Position numbers and translations under genes: made by a program. A stretch of DNA of 64,000 bases from an uncultured Clostridia bacterium (GTDB lineage: Bacteria; Bacillota; Clostridia; TANB77; CAG-508). The stretch lies in NCBI GenBank assembly GCA_934162205.1, contig CAKPIA010000004.1:1-64000 (forward strand), in the 5' to 3' direction. Below, piece after piece: positions 26,385-34,371 of this stretch. Under the pieces are notes generated by a model. It worked only from the letters and a program-made list of their open reading frames with translations, was not told where the DNA came from and ran no database searches. How positions within the stretch are numbered: position 1 is the stretch's first letter; every line of letters begins with the position of its first letter.

Positions 26385-26424
26385 TTTCTCACCTCCTTCT
26401 GTTGTTATTGTTGTTGACAATACC

Positions 26425-26473
26425 TAAATAGTATGTTAAACTATTTATTGTTAATATTGTTATTGTTAACAAT
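26425..26473. promoter_or_regulatory. Operator region between repressor and integrase operon
   Basis: Two palindromes: TAAATAGT...ACTATTTA (26425-26432 and 26440-26447) and the perfect ATTGTTAACAAT (26462-26473), with further TTGTTGACAAT-like copies at 26411-26421. Repeated sites between divergent genes suit a Cro/CI-type switch. Confidence 0.55.
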
Positions 26474-26578
26474 AAGATGTTATATTATTTTTCTTAATGT
26501 TTCAATACTTTTTAAAGAAAAGAGTTACAAATAGAAAAATAACATTTTTAGTTTTTTAAATTGTTAACGGAGGTAATT

Positions 26579-27718
26579 ATGAAAAAAAATTTTTATATTT
26601 ATTTTGATATAAAATCAAATTCGGAAATAATTAAATATAGGAAATTAATGAAAGAGTATATTTTGGAATCAGACGATGATGAAATATTAAATGACTACTT
26701 TATAGATAATGTTGAAAATCCTTATCATATTGTTGATTCTAAATTATTTGACAGCCATCCCAATATATGTGAAAAAATATTTATTAATGATGAGTTAAAT
26801 TTTGATATTATCGTGCAGCCTATTGGTACATTATTTATTGACTTTTTAAATGTTGATTTAAATGATTATAATTGCTTAAAGAATTTTGTATTTAAATATG
26901 GTTTAGATTTATTTTTAAACATGGATAAATCTAATACTTTTGAAAAATACAAATTTTATACTGAAAACGAATTTGATATTTCTTTTAATAAATTATGTGA
27001 TTGTATAAAAAAAGATTTAATAAAAATCCATAATGATTTTATTGAATCCGTAATATTTTGCTTTCAGGATTCTGGAAATAAGAAAATCAATTTATTAGAT
27101 GCAAAACGAAGATATTTTCTATCATTTCATAAGTCTAATGGTAATGCTCATTTTATTTATAAACCAAAGCTACAAATATACTCTAATGGAATTGCAACTG
27201 ATTTTACATCATTCTATGATACAGAAATAGAGTTACAAACTTTTGAAGAAAAAGAATTAATTAAAAAAGTATCTTCTAATGACTTTGCTTTTACAGCTTT
27301 TTCTTACACTTGTTTAAAATTAGAAAATGTTTTATTTATCTCTTTTATTAATTTGCTAGATATCAATAATTTGCATATAAATACATGTGCTAATTGTGGT
27401 AAATTGTTTATTCCTTTATCAAAGAGTAATGAAAAATATTGCAATTACTTAATCGATACCGAATCATCTCGTACTTGTAAAGATGTTGGGGCTGATAAAA
27501 AATATAAAGAGAAGATAAAAGATAATGAAATAATTTCAATAATTAGAAGCACATCTTCTACTCTTTCTATGAGAGTAAAAAGAAATCCTGATATAAAAGA
27601 GCACGAAAATAAATATAATACCTGGAAAGAAGTTTATCCTATTCAAATGCAAAAATACAAAAATGGAAAAATTACCAAAGACGAATTAATTAATTGGATT
27701 AATAATGTAAGGAGGTAA
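26579..27718 (+). CDS. DUF6076-like protein with C-terminal zinc site
   Basis: 379 residues; ATG 26579 follows CGGAGGTAATT. The long N-terminal region is unassigned. The C-terminal part has NTCANCGKLFIPLSKSNEKYC and a further SRTC, a zinc-binding arrangement like that in DUF6076/CGNR proteins, then a basic helical end. It is 5 bases upstream of the integrase, and such genes often sit before integrases in clostridial elements. Function unknown; family named from memory. Confidence 0.65.
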   Translation: MKKNFYIYFDIKSNSEIIKYRKLMKEYILESDDDEILNDYFIDNVENPYHIVDSKLFDSHPNICEKIFINDELNFDIIVQPIGTLFIDFLNVDLNDYNCLKNFVFKYGLDLFLNMDKSNTFEKYKFYTENEFDISFNKLCDCIKKDLIKIHNDFIESVIFCFQDSGNKKINLLDAKRRYFLSFHKSNGNAHFIYKPKLQIYSNGIATDFTSFYDTEIELQTFEEKELIKKVSSNDFAFTAFSYTCLKLENVLFISFINLLDINNLHINTCANCGKLFIPLSKSNEKYCNYLIDTESSRTCKDVGADKKYKEKIKDNEIISIIRSTSSTLSMRVKRNPDIKEHENKYNTWKEVYPIQMQKYKNGKITKDELINWINNVRR

Positions 27719-27723
27719 TATAT

Positions 27724-28908
27724 TTGGCAGGAAATATTCTTTATATGGGAAATGAAAAATATAGGCTTCGTGTTAGTAATGGTTTCGATTTAAATGGTAA
27801 AAGAAAATATTTTAATAAAACTGTTACTTGTTCATCTAAAAGAGAAGCCGAAAAAGAACTTGCAAAATTTATCACTTCAATTGAAGGCGGTTGCACATAT
27901 TCTGCGAAAAAAGTGACATTAAATGATTTTAGTAAGCAATGGTTAGAAACATATGTAAAACCTAATCTTTCACCTACAACTTACCAAAGTTATAACGAAA
28001 AATTAAATAAACATATTTTGCCATATTTAGGTAACAAGCGACTTGATAAAATAAAACCTTTGGATTTGGATAATCTGTATAATTTTTTGCTGACTAAACC
28101 CACTAACAGAAAAGATAAAAATGGTAATTATAAAACTTTATCTCCAGCTAGTGTACATCGTGCTCATGAAATATTATCTAGCATTTTCAGTAATGCTCTT
28201 AGATGGGACATAGTTCCTTATAATCCATGTACTAAAGTTGTTCAACCTAAATTTAAACGTACTAAAATGACTTGTTATGATGAAGAAACATCTAAAAGAT
28301 TAATAAATGCTCTACTTGAAAAAGCTCCTATAAAATATAAATGCTTTGTTATTCTTGCTATATTAACTGGTTTTAGACGTGGTGAATTAGTTGGTTTGCA
28401 TTGGGATGATATTGATTTTAAAAATCATAAAATCAGTATTAAGAGAAGTGCCTATCATTTAAGTGGTCAACCTACTTCTGAAAAGAGTCCTAAAACTGAT
28501 TTAAGTGTTCGTACAATAGTTGTTCCTAGTATTTGCTTTGATTTACTTAAACAATGGAGATGTGAACAAAATAAGATGAGACTTGCATTGGGTAAGTCTT
28601 GGAATGGTGCTGAAAATGTTTTTACAACTGCTGATGGTAGAATTATGAATCCTGCAACTGGTCCTAAATGGTTTAGTTCTTTTTTAGCTAGAAATGGTTT
28701 TCCTCATATTCGTTTTCATGATTTGAGACATACTTTTGCTACTTTGCTTATTTCTGGTAATGTTGATGTTAAGACTGTTTCTCATAAATTAGGCCATGCT
28801 AGTACCGATACTACTTTGAAGTTTTATGTTCATGATTTGGAGTCTACTGATAGGGCTAGTGCCGAATTGCTGGAAAATATGTTGGTTAGTGATGTTTCTA
28901 TAAAGTAG
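27724..28908 (+). CDS. int: Tyrosine recombinase (integrase)
   Basis: 394 residues. Start is TTG 27724 after AAGGAGGTAATATA. N-terminal AP2-like arm-binding domain (1-55), SAM-like core-binding domain (65-160), and catalytic domain with R218 (TGFRRGEL), H332 and R335 (HDLRHTFAT), H358 (LGHAS) and the nucleophile Y368 (KFYVHD). Complete, so the element may still be mobile. Codon use late in the gene is richer in TTG and GTT than in neighbours. Confidence 0.92.
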   Translation: MAGNILYMGNEKYRLRVSNGFDLNGKRKYFNKTVTCSSKREAEKELAKFITSIEGGCTYSAKKVTLNDFSKQWLETYVKPNLSPTTYQSYNEKLNKHILPYLGNKRLDKIKPLDLDNLYNFLLTKPTNRKDKNGNYKTLSPASVHRAHEILSSIFSNALRWDIVPYNPCTKVVQPKFKRTKMTCYDEETSKRLINALLEKAPIKYKCFVILAILTGFRRGELVGLHWDDIDFKNHKISIKRSAYHLSGQPTSEKSPKTDLSVRTIVVPSICFDLLKQWRCEQNKMRLALGKSWNGAENVFTTADGRIMNPATGPKWFSSFLARNGFPHIRFHDLRHTFATLLISGNVDVKTVSHKLGHASTDTTLKFYVHDLESTDRASAELLENMLVSDVSIK

Positions 28909-28930
28909 AAAAGAGCCTTAAGGCTCTTTT
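28909..28930. terminator. Bidirectional terminator after integrase
   Basis: Perfect 22-bp palindrome AAAAGAGCCTTAAGGCTCTTTT between convergent integrase and Panacea genes. Confidence 0.85.
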
Positions 28931-29378
28931 ATGCTATTTTACTAGAATAAAATTTATATATATCTTCATCTTTTATTTCTTTATTACTTCTTTCATATTT
29001 TGAATATCCTTCTCTAGCATTCATCCAAGGATTTTCTATATGAGTCATTCTTTCTAATTGGTCTCCTGTATATTTTCCATAAGTTTCAATTATTAAATTT
29101 AATATTTCTATTGTTTTTTTATCTATTTGTTTTGATTTATATTCAATAATTTCATTATTATTATAGGCATAATATAAATCTGGGCATACAGGTCCATGTA
29201 CCCATGCTTCTATTCTATTTTCAAATAGTCTATTTTTTATATTATTCACACTTGTATTGTTTTTTACTAAGTACCATGAATATGCATAATAAACCATCTT
29301 TTGTAACTTTTTATGATTCAAAAACACTCCACTTTCTACAAAATATTTTGCAATATCTAAGACAGTATATTCTATCAT
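28929..29378 (-). CDS. Panacea (DUF4065) domain protein, likely antitoxin
   Basis: 149 residues; ATG 29378 follows GGAAGGTG. The DUF4065/SocA-like fold is visible as DIAKYFVESG, LNHKKLQKMVYYAYSWYL and EAWVHGPVCPDLYYAYN. Panacea proteins neutralise many unrelated toxins encoded beside them. The gene starts one base after the stop of a membrane protein gene, so the two are coupled and that neighbour is the likely partner. Sits in a defence cluster. Confidence 0.82.
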   Translation of the reverse strand: MIEYTVLDIAKYFVESGVFLNHKKLQKMVYYAYSWYLVKNNTSVNNIKNRLFENRIEAWVHGPVCPDLYYAYNNNEIIEYKSKQIDKKTIEILNLIIETYGKYTGDQLERMTHIENPWMNAREGYSKYERSNKEIKDEDIYKFYSSKIA

Positions 29379-29379
29379 A

Positions 29380-30270
29380 TTAACACCTTCCTTCAAATAA
29401 AAAATTTAAAAATTCCACTCCATAATCTGTAATACAATAGTTTTTATCATCTTCAGTATCTATAATCATATTGGCTGCTAAAAATTGAATTATTGCTCTT
29501 ATCTCTAAGTTGAAATTAATCTTAATATTCTCGCTTTCCAATGTATCTCTTAATACTTGTTCTAACTCCTCTTGTTTAAACAAATTTATTGTTTTATATT
29601 TTCCATATATATATACTAATATTATATTAGTTGTTTTAGCAATATGCTCTTTAATATTAATAAATTGATTTTTCTTTATTATTTTGTCTTTAGTTTTTAG
29701 CTGTTCCTCTAGCTCATATATTATATTTTCACTAGTTTTTCCACTATTTGATATCTTCTCATTCTCTGAGATTTTGCCTTTTATTTCTTCATAAATTTCT
29801 TCGTTCTCTTCTGAGATAATATCACAAACTTCCTCTTCTGGCTTACTTTTTTCTAAATTTTTTTCTAATTGAGTTCCAAATTTAACACCATTAGTGTTAA
29901 CTTCTTTTATTTGTCCAATTTTTTTCTTTAACTGATTTCTAAATAAATATACGATAATAATTATTCCTATGACTATTACATAATTACTATTAAGGATTAT
30001 TTCTAATAATTCCTTATACTCATCATATGAAATATTATACATTTGTTTTATAATATAATATGAAAAAAGTGGAATTAGTATTACCAAACCTAATATTATT
30101 ATCCAAAATATTTCTACTGTTTTAGAAAAAAATTTTTTTATTAGATTATATACTTTACTTAAAATATTTTTATAATTTTCTCTTAAAATATTAAGTAACC
30201 TTAATATCAATTTTCTTGCTATTATTAAAATTAATATACCAATTATAATAATACATATTTTTAGCTCCAT
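29380..30270 (-). CDS. Membrane protein with coiled coil and C-terminal winged-helix-like domain (candidate partner of Panacea protein)
   Basis: 296 residues. Three hydrophobic segments near residues 3-20, 54-76 and 96-112, an acidic coiled-coil linker (about 130-200), then a helical C-terminal domain ending DDKNYCITDYGVEFLNFLF, the shape of a winged helix. I do not recognise a family. Its place directly upstream of, and coupled to, the Panacea gene suggests a membrane-acting toxin or sensor. ATG follows GGGGGAATAATAA. Confidence 0.6.
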   Translation of the reverse strand: MELKICIIIIGILILIIARKLILRLLNILRENYKNILSKVYNLIKKFFSKTVEIFWIIILGLVILIPLFSYYIIKQMYNISYDEYKELLEIILNSNYVIVIGIIIIVYLFRNQLKKKIGQIKEVNTNGVKFGTQLEKNLEKSKPEEEVCDIISEENEEIYEEIKGKISENEKISNSGKTSENIIYELEEQLKTKDKIIKKNQFINIKEHIAKTTNIILVYIYGKYKTINLFKQEELEQVLRDTLESENIKINFNLEIRAIIQFLAANMIIDTEDDKNYCITDYGVEFLNFLFEGRC

Positions 30271-30323
30271 TTATTATTCCCCCTATTTTTCCATTTATTT
30301 TCTTTGGTATATAAATCTTTTAA

Positions 30324-31601
30324 TTATTGCACTAATATTATCTCTTTAATTTCATCAATGACTTCTTTTTCTTCTTTAATTAAATCTTTTTTTAGGTTTA
30401 CCGTACAAACTAATATCTTATTTTCTTCTTCTTTTGCTAAACTGTATTTGTCTCTATATTTATTAATCTCCTGCGGATATAATAATATTGCTTTTTGAGA
30501 ATCATATCTATCAATATATGCATTCATTTGAAACAAGTCATCTCTTGCCACCCTAGCACTCATCTTATCAGCATCTAATATTTTATATTTTGTATCAATT
30601 ATATATTTAGCTTTTTTATCTTCCTCAATTATGATATCTGGAATTAGTTTTAATTTTCCTATTCCTTTTTCGTACATCAAATATTTTCTTCCCGTTTGTC
30701 TTAATACTTTTGAATTATTTTTAAAAATATATTCTTTATTTTCATCAATCAAACAATAAATATATTCTTGAAACAAAAAATTCATATCAAAGTTAAAAAT
30801 AAAAATATCTTGTTTATTTGCATTTTCAAAAGATGTAAATAAATTATTTATAAACATTTGTGCTGTTGACAATATCTTTTCAAGATGATATAAGTTATTA
30901 TCGTATTTTATTTTAGAAAATGTATCGTTTGTAACAAATATATTATCTACTTCTGACATTCTAGCTAATAAATCTTTACATATTTTTTTATTTTTACTCC
31001 ATTTTGTAACTTTTAACATTTTATTTATTGTAAATTTTAATATTTGATTAACTATATTGTTTTCTGTAAATTCCTCATATTGGCAAATATTCTTGCTTTT
31101 ATTATAAAAATTTTTTCTAAAGTTCTTTGATATTAATATTTTTCCCTTGATACTTTTCCTATTTTCAACTTTACTTTCATATGCATGATACATATTTGGT
31201 CTAGTTTTATTATTTAATTCTTCTAAAAATATATTTATATAATAATCTAATATAGATACATGTATTCTATTAAATTGTTCAGTAGTAATATTCTTATATT
31301 TTACTTTATTGGCTTTATTTAGCATATAATATAAATTGTTATAAATTGTTGATTTATCTATTTCATTCAATGTATTTGCAAATATTTTAGGCATAACCTC
31401 TATAACACATTGGTTAATTTTGATTACTCCTACAAAATTTGTTATTATTATACTATCATAACTAAGTTTAATACATTCTTTATATTTTTTTTCAATATTT
31501 TTGATGAATTTTTTAAAAGCTATTGAATCTATACTAAATTCGTTTCCAAAAATATCTGTATATCTTACCTTAGAATATTCAAATGTTATTATTCTTTTCA
31601 T
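30324..31601 (-). CDS. McrC-like nuclease subunit (LlaJI R2-like)
   Basis: 425 residues. McrC-type protein: N-terminal part binds the GTPase ring, and the C-terminal PD-(D/E)xK nuclease is seen as KLIPDIIIEEDKKAKYIIDTKYK (Asp...Asp-x-Lys, read in two blocks). It starts two bases after the McrB-like gene. With two C5 methyltransferases divergently encoded, the locus matches the LlaJI layout rather than lone methyl-directed McrBC: these subunits probably cut unmethylated DNA. Intact. Confidence 0.85.
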   Translation of the reverse strand: MKRIITFEYSKVRYTDIFGNEFSIDSIAFKKFIKNIEKKYKECIKLSYDSIIITNFVGVIKINQCVIEVMPKIFANTLNEIDKSTIYNNLYYMLNKANKVKYKNITTEQFNRIHVSILDYYINIFLEELNNKTRPNMYHAYESKVENRKSIKGKILISKNFRKNFYNKSKNICQYEEFTENNIVNQILKFTINKMLKVTKWSKNKKICKDLLARMSEVDNIFVTNDTFSKIKYDNNLYHLEKILSTAQMFINNLFTSFENANKQDIFIFNFDMNFLFQEYIYCLIDENKEYIFKNNSKVLRQTGRKYLMYEKGIGKLKLIPDIIIEEDKKAKYIIDTKYKILDADKMSARVARDDLFQMNAYIDRYDSQKAILLYPQEINKYRDKYSLAKEEENKILVCTVNLKKDLIKEEKEVIDEIKEIILVQ

Positions 31602-31603
31602 TA

Positions 31604-33091
31604 CTATCCCTCAAAATTCTTAATCTGTCTTATTACATTAATAAAATCTTGATTTGTTATATCATAATTTATTTCTAAACAAGCTTCATTATTTGAACCA
31701 CATATTAAATCAAATAAAATATCGCTAATATCTTCTGGGTTCATAAAATAGTAATCTTGTAATAATGGTAAAATTTGATACAACCAAATATTTTTCATTT
31801 TCTTAATTAATACTTCTTCATTATCAACTTTTAGTAACTCTATAAAATAGGCATTTCCTATTTTATGATCTTTATCTATTGTCTGAACAATTCTCTCATT
31901 TATTACTTTTATAGCTGAAATACAATCTTTTAAAATTTGATTAGCCTCATTAAATAACTCAAAATTAGGAACTAACTCTACAAAGAAAAACCTTCTTCTT
32001 AATGCAGAATCAATTAATGCGATAGACTTGTCTGCCGTATTCATTGTTCCTACAATATAAACATTTTTAGGAACCGAAAATATATTTTTTGAATATGGCA
32101 ATATAACCTTTACTTCTTCTTTCTCTCCCTCACGTTTCCCTTTTTCTATTAGAGTAATTAATTCACCAAAAATTTTTGATATATTTCCTCTATTTATTTC
32201 GTCAATAAACATTATATATCTTTTGGTAGAATTATTTCTTGCCTCCTCGCAAAACCTTTTAAATATCCCATCTTGTGGTTCATAGTTAATTTGTCCATTT
32301 TCGGTTTTTGCAGTAATTCCTTCAACAAATTCCTCATATTCATATGATTGATGAAAAGTAACAAAACAACTTTCATCAAAATACTTCTTTATTTTATTCA
32401 ATGTATATGTTTTTCCTGTTCCTGGTACACCATATAAAATAACATTTTTATTTTCTAATATTAAATTAACTATTTCATTATCTGTATTTTCTATCTTTTC
32501 TTCTTTATCATCACTGCTAATATCAACCTCTGTTATAGTTTTATCCATATCTAAATAATCTGAAATTCCTAATCTTTGAGCATCTAAATTCTTTATAGCA
32601 AATACAATATATTCTGGCTTTTCTTTTAATTTTAAAAATATAATATAATCGTTTTGATGAATCAACTGTCTTAGTTCAATAAATTTTTCATCATCCAAAT
32701 TTAAATATGATAATTCTAGTTGCATACCATCTTTTCTTCTACTTCTTGCTGTTGTAAAAAAAGTATCTATAATTTGATCCTCTTGAGCATCAATTCCTTT
32801 CATATAGTTAATATTATTACTTAATATTTTTGCTTTTAATTTTAATACAAATTTCCTTTTAAAATCTATATTTGGTGTTGTTGCCTCTAAATATGCATAA
32901 TTATTTAAATATGGAAAAAAATCCATACTTTCACCTGTAATTGCTATATGTGTCTGGTGACTTTGTCCTCCCTCTGTTAATACATTACTATTGGCTAGTT
33001 TTTTTATCAAGATACCATCAAAATCACTATTTAATATTTTATCAGCTTTTATTTCCTTTAAAAAACTTCTTATAACATCTAAATATTCCAT
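31604..33091 (-). CDS. McrB-like AAA+ GTPase subunit (LlaJI R1-like)
   Basis: 495 residues. N-terminal about 200 residues are probably the DNA-reading domain (residues 35-170 vary between relatives). AAA+ module: Walker A YGVPGTGKT near residue 220, Walker B IMFIDEINRGNISKIFGEL near 290, and MNTADKSIALIDSALRRRF (sensor and arginine finger region) near 350. It powers translocation and directs cleavage by the McrC-like protein. Intact. Divergent from the regulator and methyltransferases. Confidence 0.85.
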   Translation of the reverse strand: MEYLDVIRSFLKEIKADKILNSDFDGILIKKLANSNVLTEGGQSHQTHIAITGESMDFFPYLNNYAYLEATTPNIDFKRKFVLKLKAKILSNNINYMKGIDAQEDQIIDTFFTTARSRRKDGMQLELSYLNLDDEKFIELRQLIHQNDYIIFLKLKEKPEYIVFAIKNLDAQRLGISDYLDMDKTITEVDISSDDKEEKIENTDNEIVNLILENKNVILYGVPGTGKTYTLNKIKKYFDESCFVTFHQSYEYEEFVEGITAKTENGQINYEPQDGIFKRFCEEARNNSTKRYIMFIDEINRGNISKIFGELITLIEKGKREGEKEEVKVILPYSKNIFSVPKNVYIVGTMNTADKSIALIDSALRRRFFFVELVPNFELFNEANQILKDCISAIKVINERIVQTIDKDHKIGNAYFIELLKVDNEEVLIKKMKNIWLYQILPLLQDYYFMNPEDISDILFDLICGSNNEACLEINYDITNQDFINVIRQIKNFEG

Positions 33092-33197
33092 ATAATTTCT
33101 CTCCTTTATCTGTTTATATTATAATATAATTTTGGTGTTTTTTTCAAGAATTTTACTTATATTATTATATTTTTCGATATTTTTTTACAAAAAGATA

Positions 33198-33226
33198 TTT
33201 ACATCATGATTAAATCATGATATAAA
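33198..33226 (+). promoter_or_regulatory. Promoter of the methyltransferase operon with embedded operator
   Basis: TTTACA (33198-33203), 17-base spacer, TATAAA (33221-33226). The spacer is filled by the palindrome ATCATGATT-A-AATCATGAT (33203-33221). A dimer bound there would block RNA polymerase completely. The ribbon-helix-helix protein encoded next is the obvious candidate. Confidence 0.65.
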
Positions 33227-33256
33227 TATAAAAAATATATTTTTTTGGGGGAAAAT

Positions 33257-33448
33257 ATGAAAGAAAATACAAAATGTGGTCGTCCATGTGGTAAAATAAA
33301 AACTGATAAAATTGAAGTATGTTTAAAACCTTCAATAAAAAATGAATTTATGCAATTATTAAGAGAAGAGGGGAAACAAGCCTCTCCAGAAATTTGTAAT
33401 ATGATAATAAATTATATACATTCAAAAGGTGGTGATATCAATGTATAA
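33257..33448 (+). CDS. Small ribbon-helix-helix-like regulator
   Basis: 63 residues. ATG 33257 follows GGGGGAAAAT. KTDKIEVCLKPSIKNEFMQLL is a beta strand followed by a helix as in Arc/MetJ/CopG proteins, and a second helix ends the protein. It overlaps the first methyltransferase gene by 8 bases. Likely controls the restriction-modification locus through the palindrome in its own promoter, a job done by C proteins elsewhere. Confidence 0.65.
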   Translation: MKENTKCGRPCGKIKTDKIEVCLKPSIKNEFMQLLREEGKQASPEICNMIINYIHSKGGDINV

Positions 33449-34361
33449 AGTTGTTTCTTTATTCAGTGGATGTGGTGGATTAGATTTAGGATTTAAAAAA
33501 GCTGGTTTTGATATTATTTGGGCTAATGATTTTGATAAATATGCCGTTGAATCATACAAGCATAATATAGGTAACAATATTATATGTGAAGATATAAATA
33601 ATATTTCTCCATCTAATATTCCAGAGCACGATTTGTTGTTAGCTGGGTTTCCTTGTCAACCGTTTAGCATGATGGGAAAAGAATTAGGTTTTTCAGACCA
33701 TCGTGGAACTCTATTTTTCAAAATTTTAAATATTCTAAAATACCATTTAGATAACTATGGTTCTCCAAAAATTATTGTTCTTGAAAATGTAAAAAACCTT
33801 CAAACTCATGATAATGGTAGAACATTTAAAGTTATAAAGGGTGAATTAGAAAAACTTGGATACAATATTAATGTAAGCACTTTAAATAGTGCCAATTACG
33901 GTGTACCTCAAACTCGTAATAGAACTTATATAGTTGGCATAAAAGACTTTTCTGGAAATTTTGATTTTCCAGAAGAAGTCCCTTTAGAGAAAACTTTACA
34001 AGATTTATTAGAAAAAAATGTTGATAAAAAGTATTTTTTATCTGATAAAATATTAAAAACTGTAATGTCTACAGGAACTAAGACTTACTATGCCAAACCG
34101 GAAATAGATTTGCCTGTTGCCAGACCTCTTTGTGCAACTATGGCAAAAATGCATAGGGCTAGTCAAGATAATTATGTGACAGATAATGGAAAAATTCGCA
34201 GACTGACCCCTAGAGAATGCGCTAGACTACAAGGATTTCCCGATGATTTTGACATAATAGTTTCTGATTCGCAAGCTTATAAACAATTTGGAAATGCTGT
34301 TACTGTCAATGTTAGTTATCAAGTAGCTAATAGCATTTTAGACTTTTTAGAAAATAAATAG
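33441..34361 (+). CDS. DNA (cytosine-5) methyltransferase 1 (LlaJI M1-like)
   Basis: 306 residues from ATG 33441 (site AAAGGTGGTGA). Motif I VVSLFSGCGGLDLGF, catalytic PCQPFSMMG with C72, ENVKNL (motif VI), QTRNRTYIVG (motif VIII) and the C-terminal GNAV (motif X) are all present. It makes 5-methylcytosine. With two such enzymes in tandem each may protect one strand of an asymmetric site, as known for LlaJI. Frame intact, no CGG. Confidence 0.92.
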   Translation: MYKVVSLFSGCGGLDLGFKKAGFDIIWANDFDKYAVESYKHNIGNNIICEDINNISPSNIPEHDLLLAGFPCQPFSMMGKELGFSDHRGTLFFKILNILKYHLDNYGSPKIIVLENVKNLQTHDNGRTFKVIKGELEKLGYNINVSTLNSANYGVPQTRNRTYIVGIKDFSGNFDFPEEVPLEKTLQDLLEKNVDKKYFLSDKILKTVMSTGTKTYYAKPEIDLPVARPLCATMAKMHRASQDNYVTDNGKIRRLTPRECARLQGFPDDFDIIVSDSQAYKQFGNAVTVNVSYQVANSILDFLENK

Positions 34362-34371
34362 GAGCAAATTT

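Noticed and set aside
30324..33091. Lone McrBC methyl-directed restriction
   Set aside because: Two C5 methyltransferases and a regulator lie divergently next to it, which fits a LlaJI-type system better.
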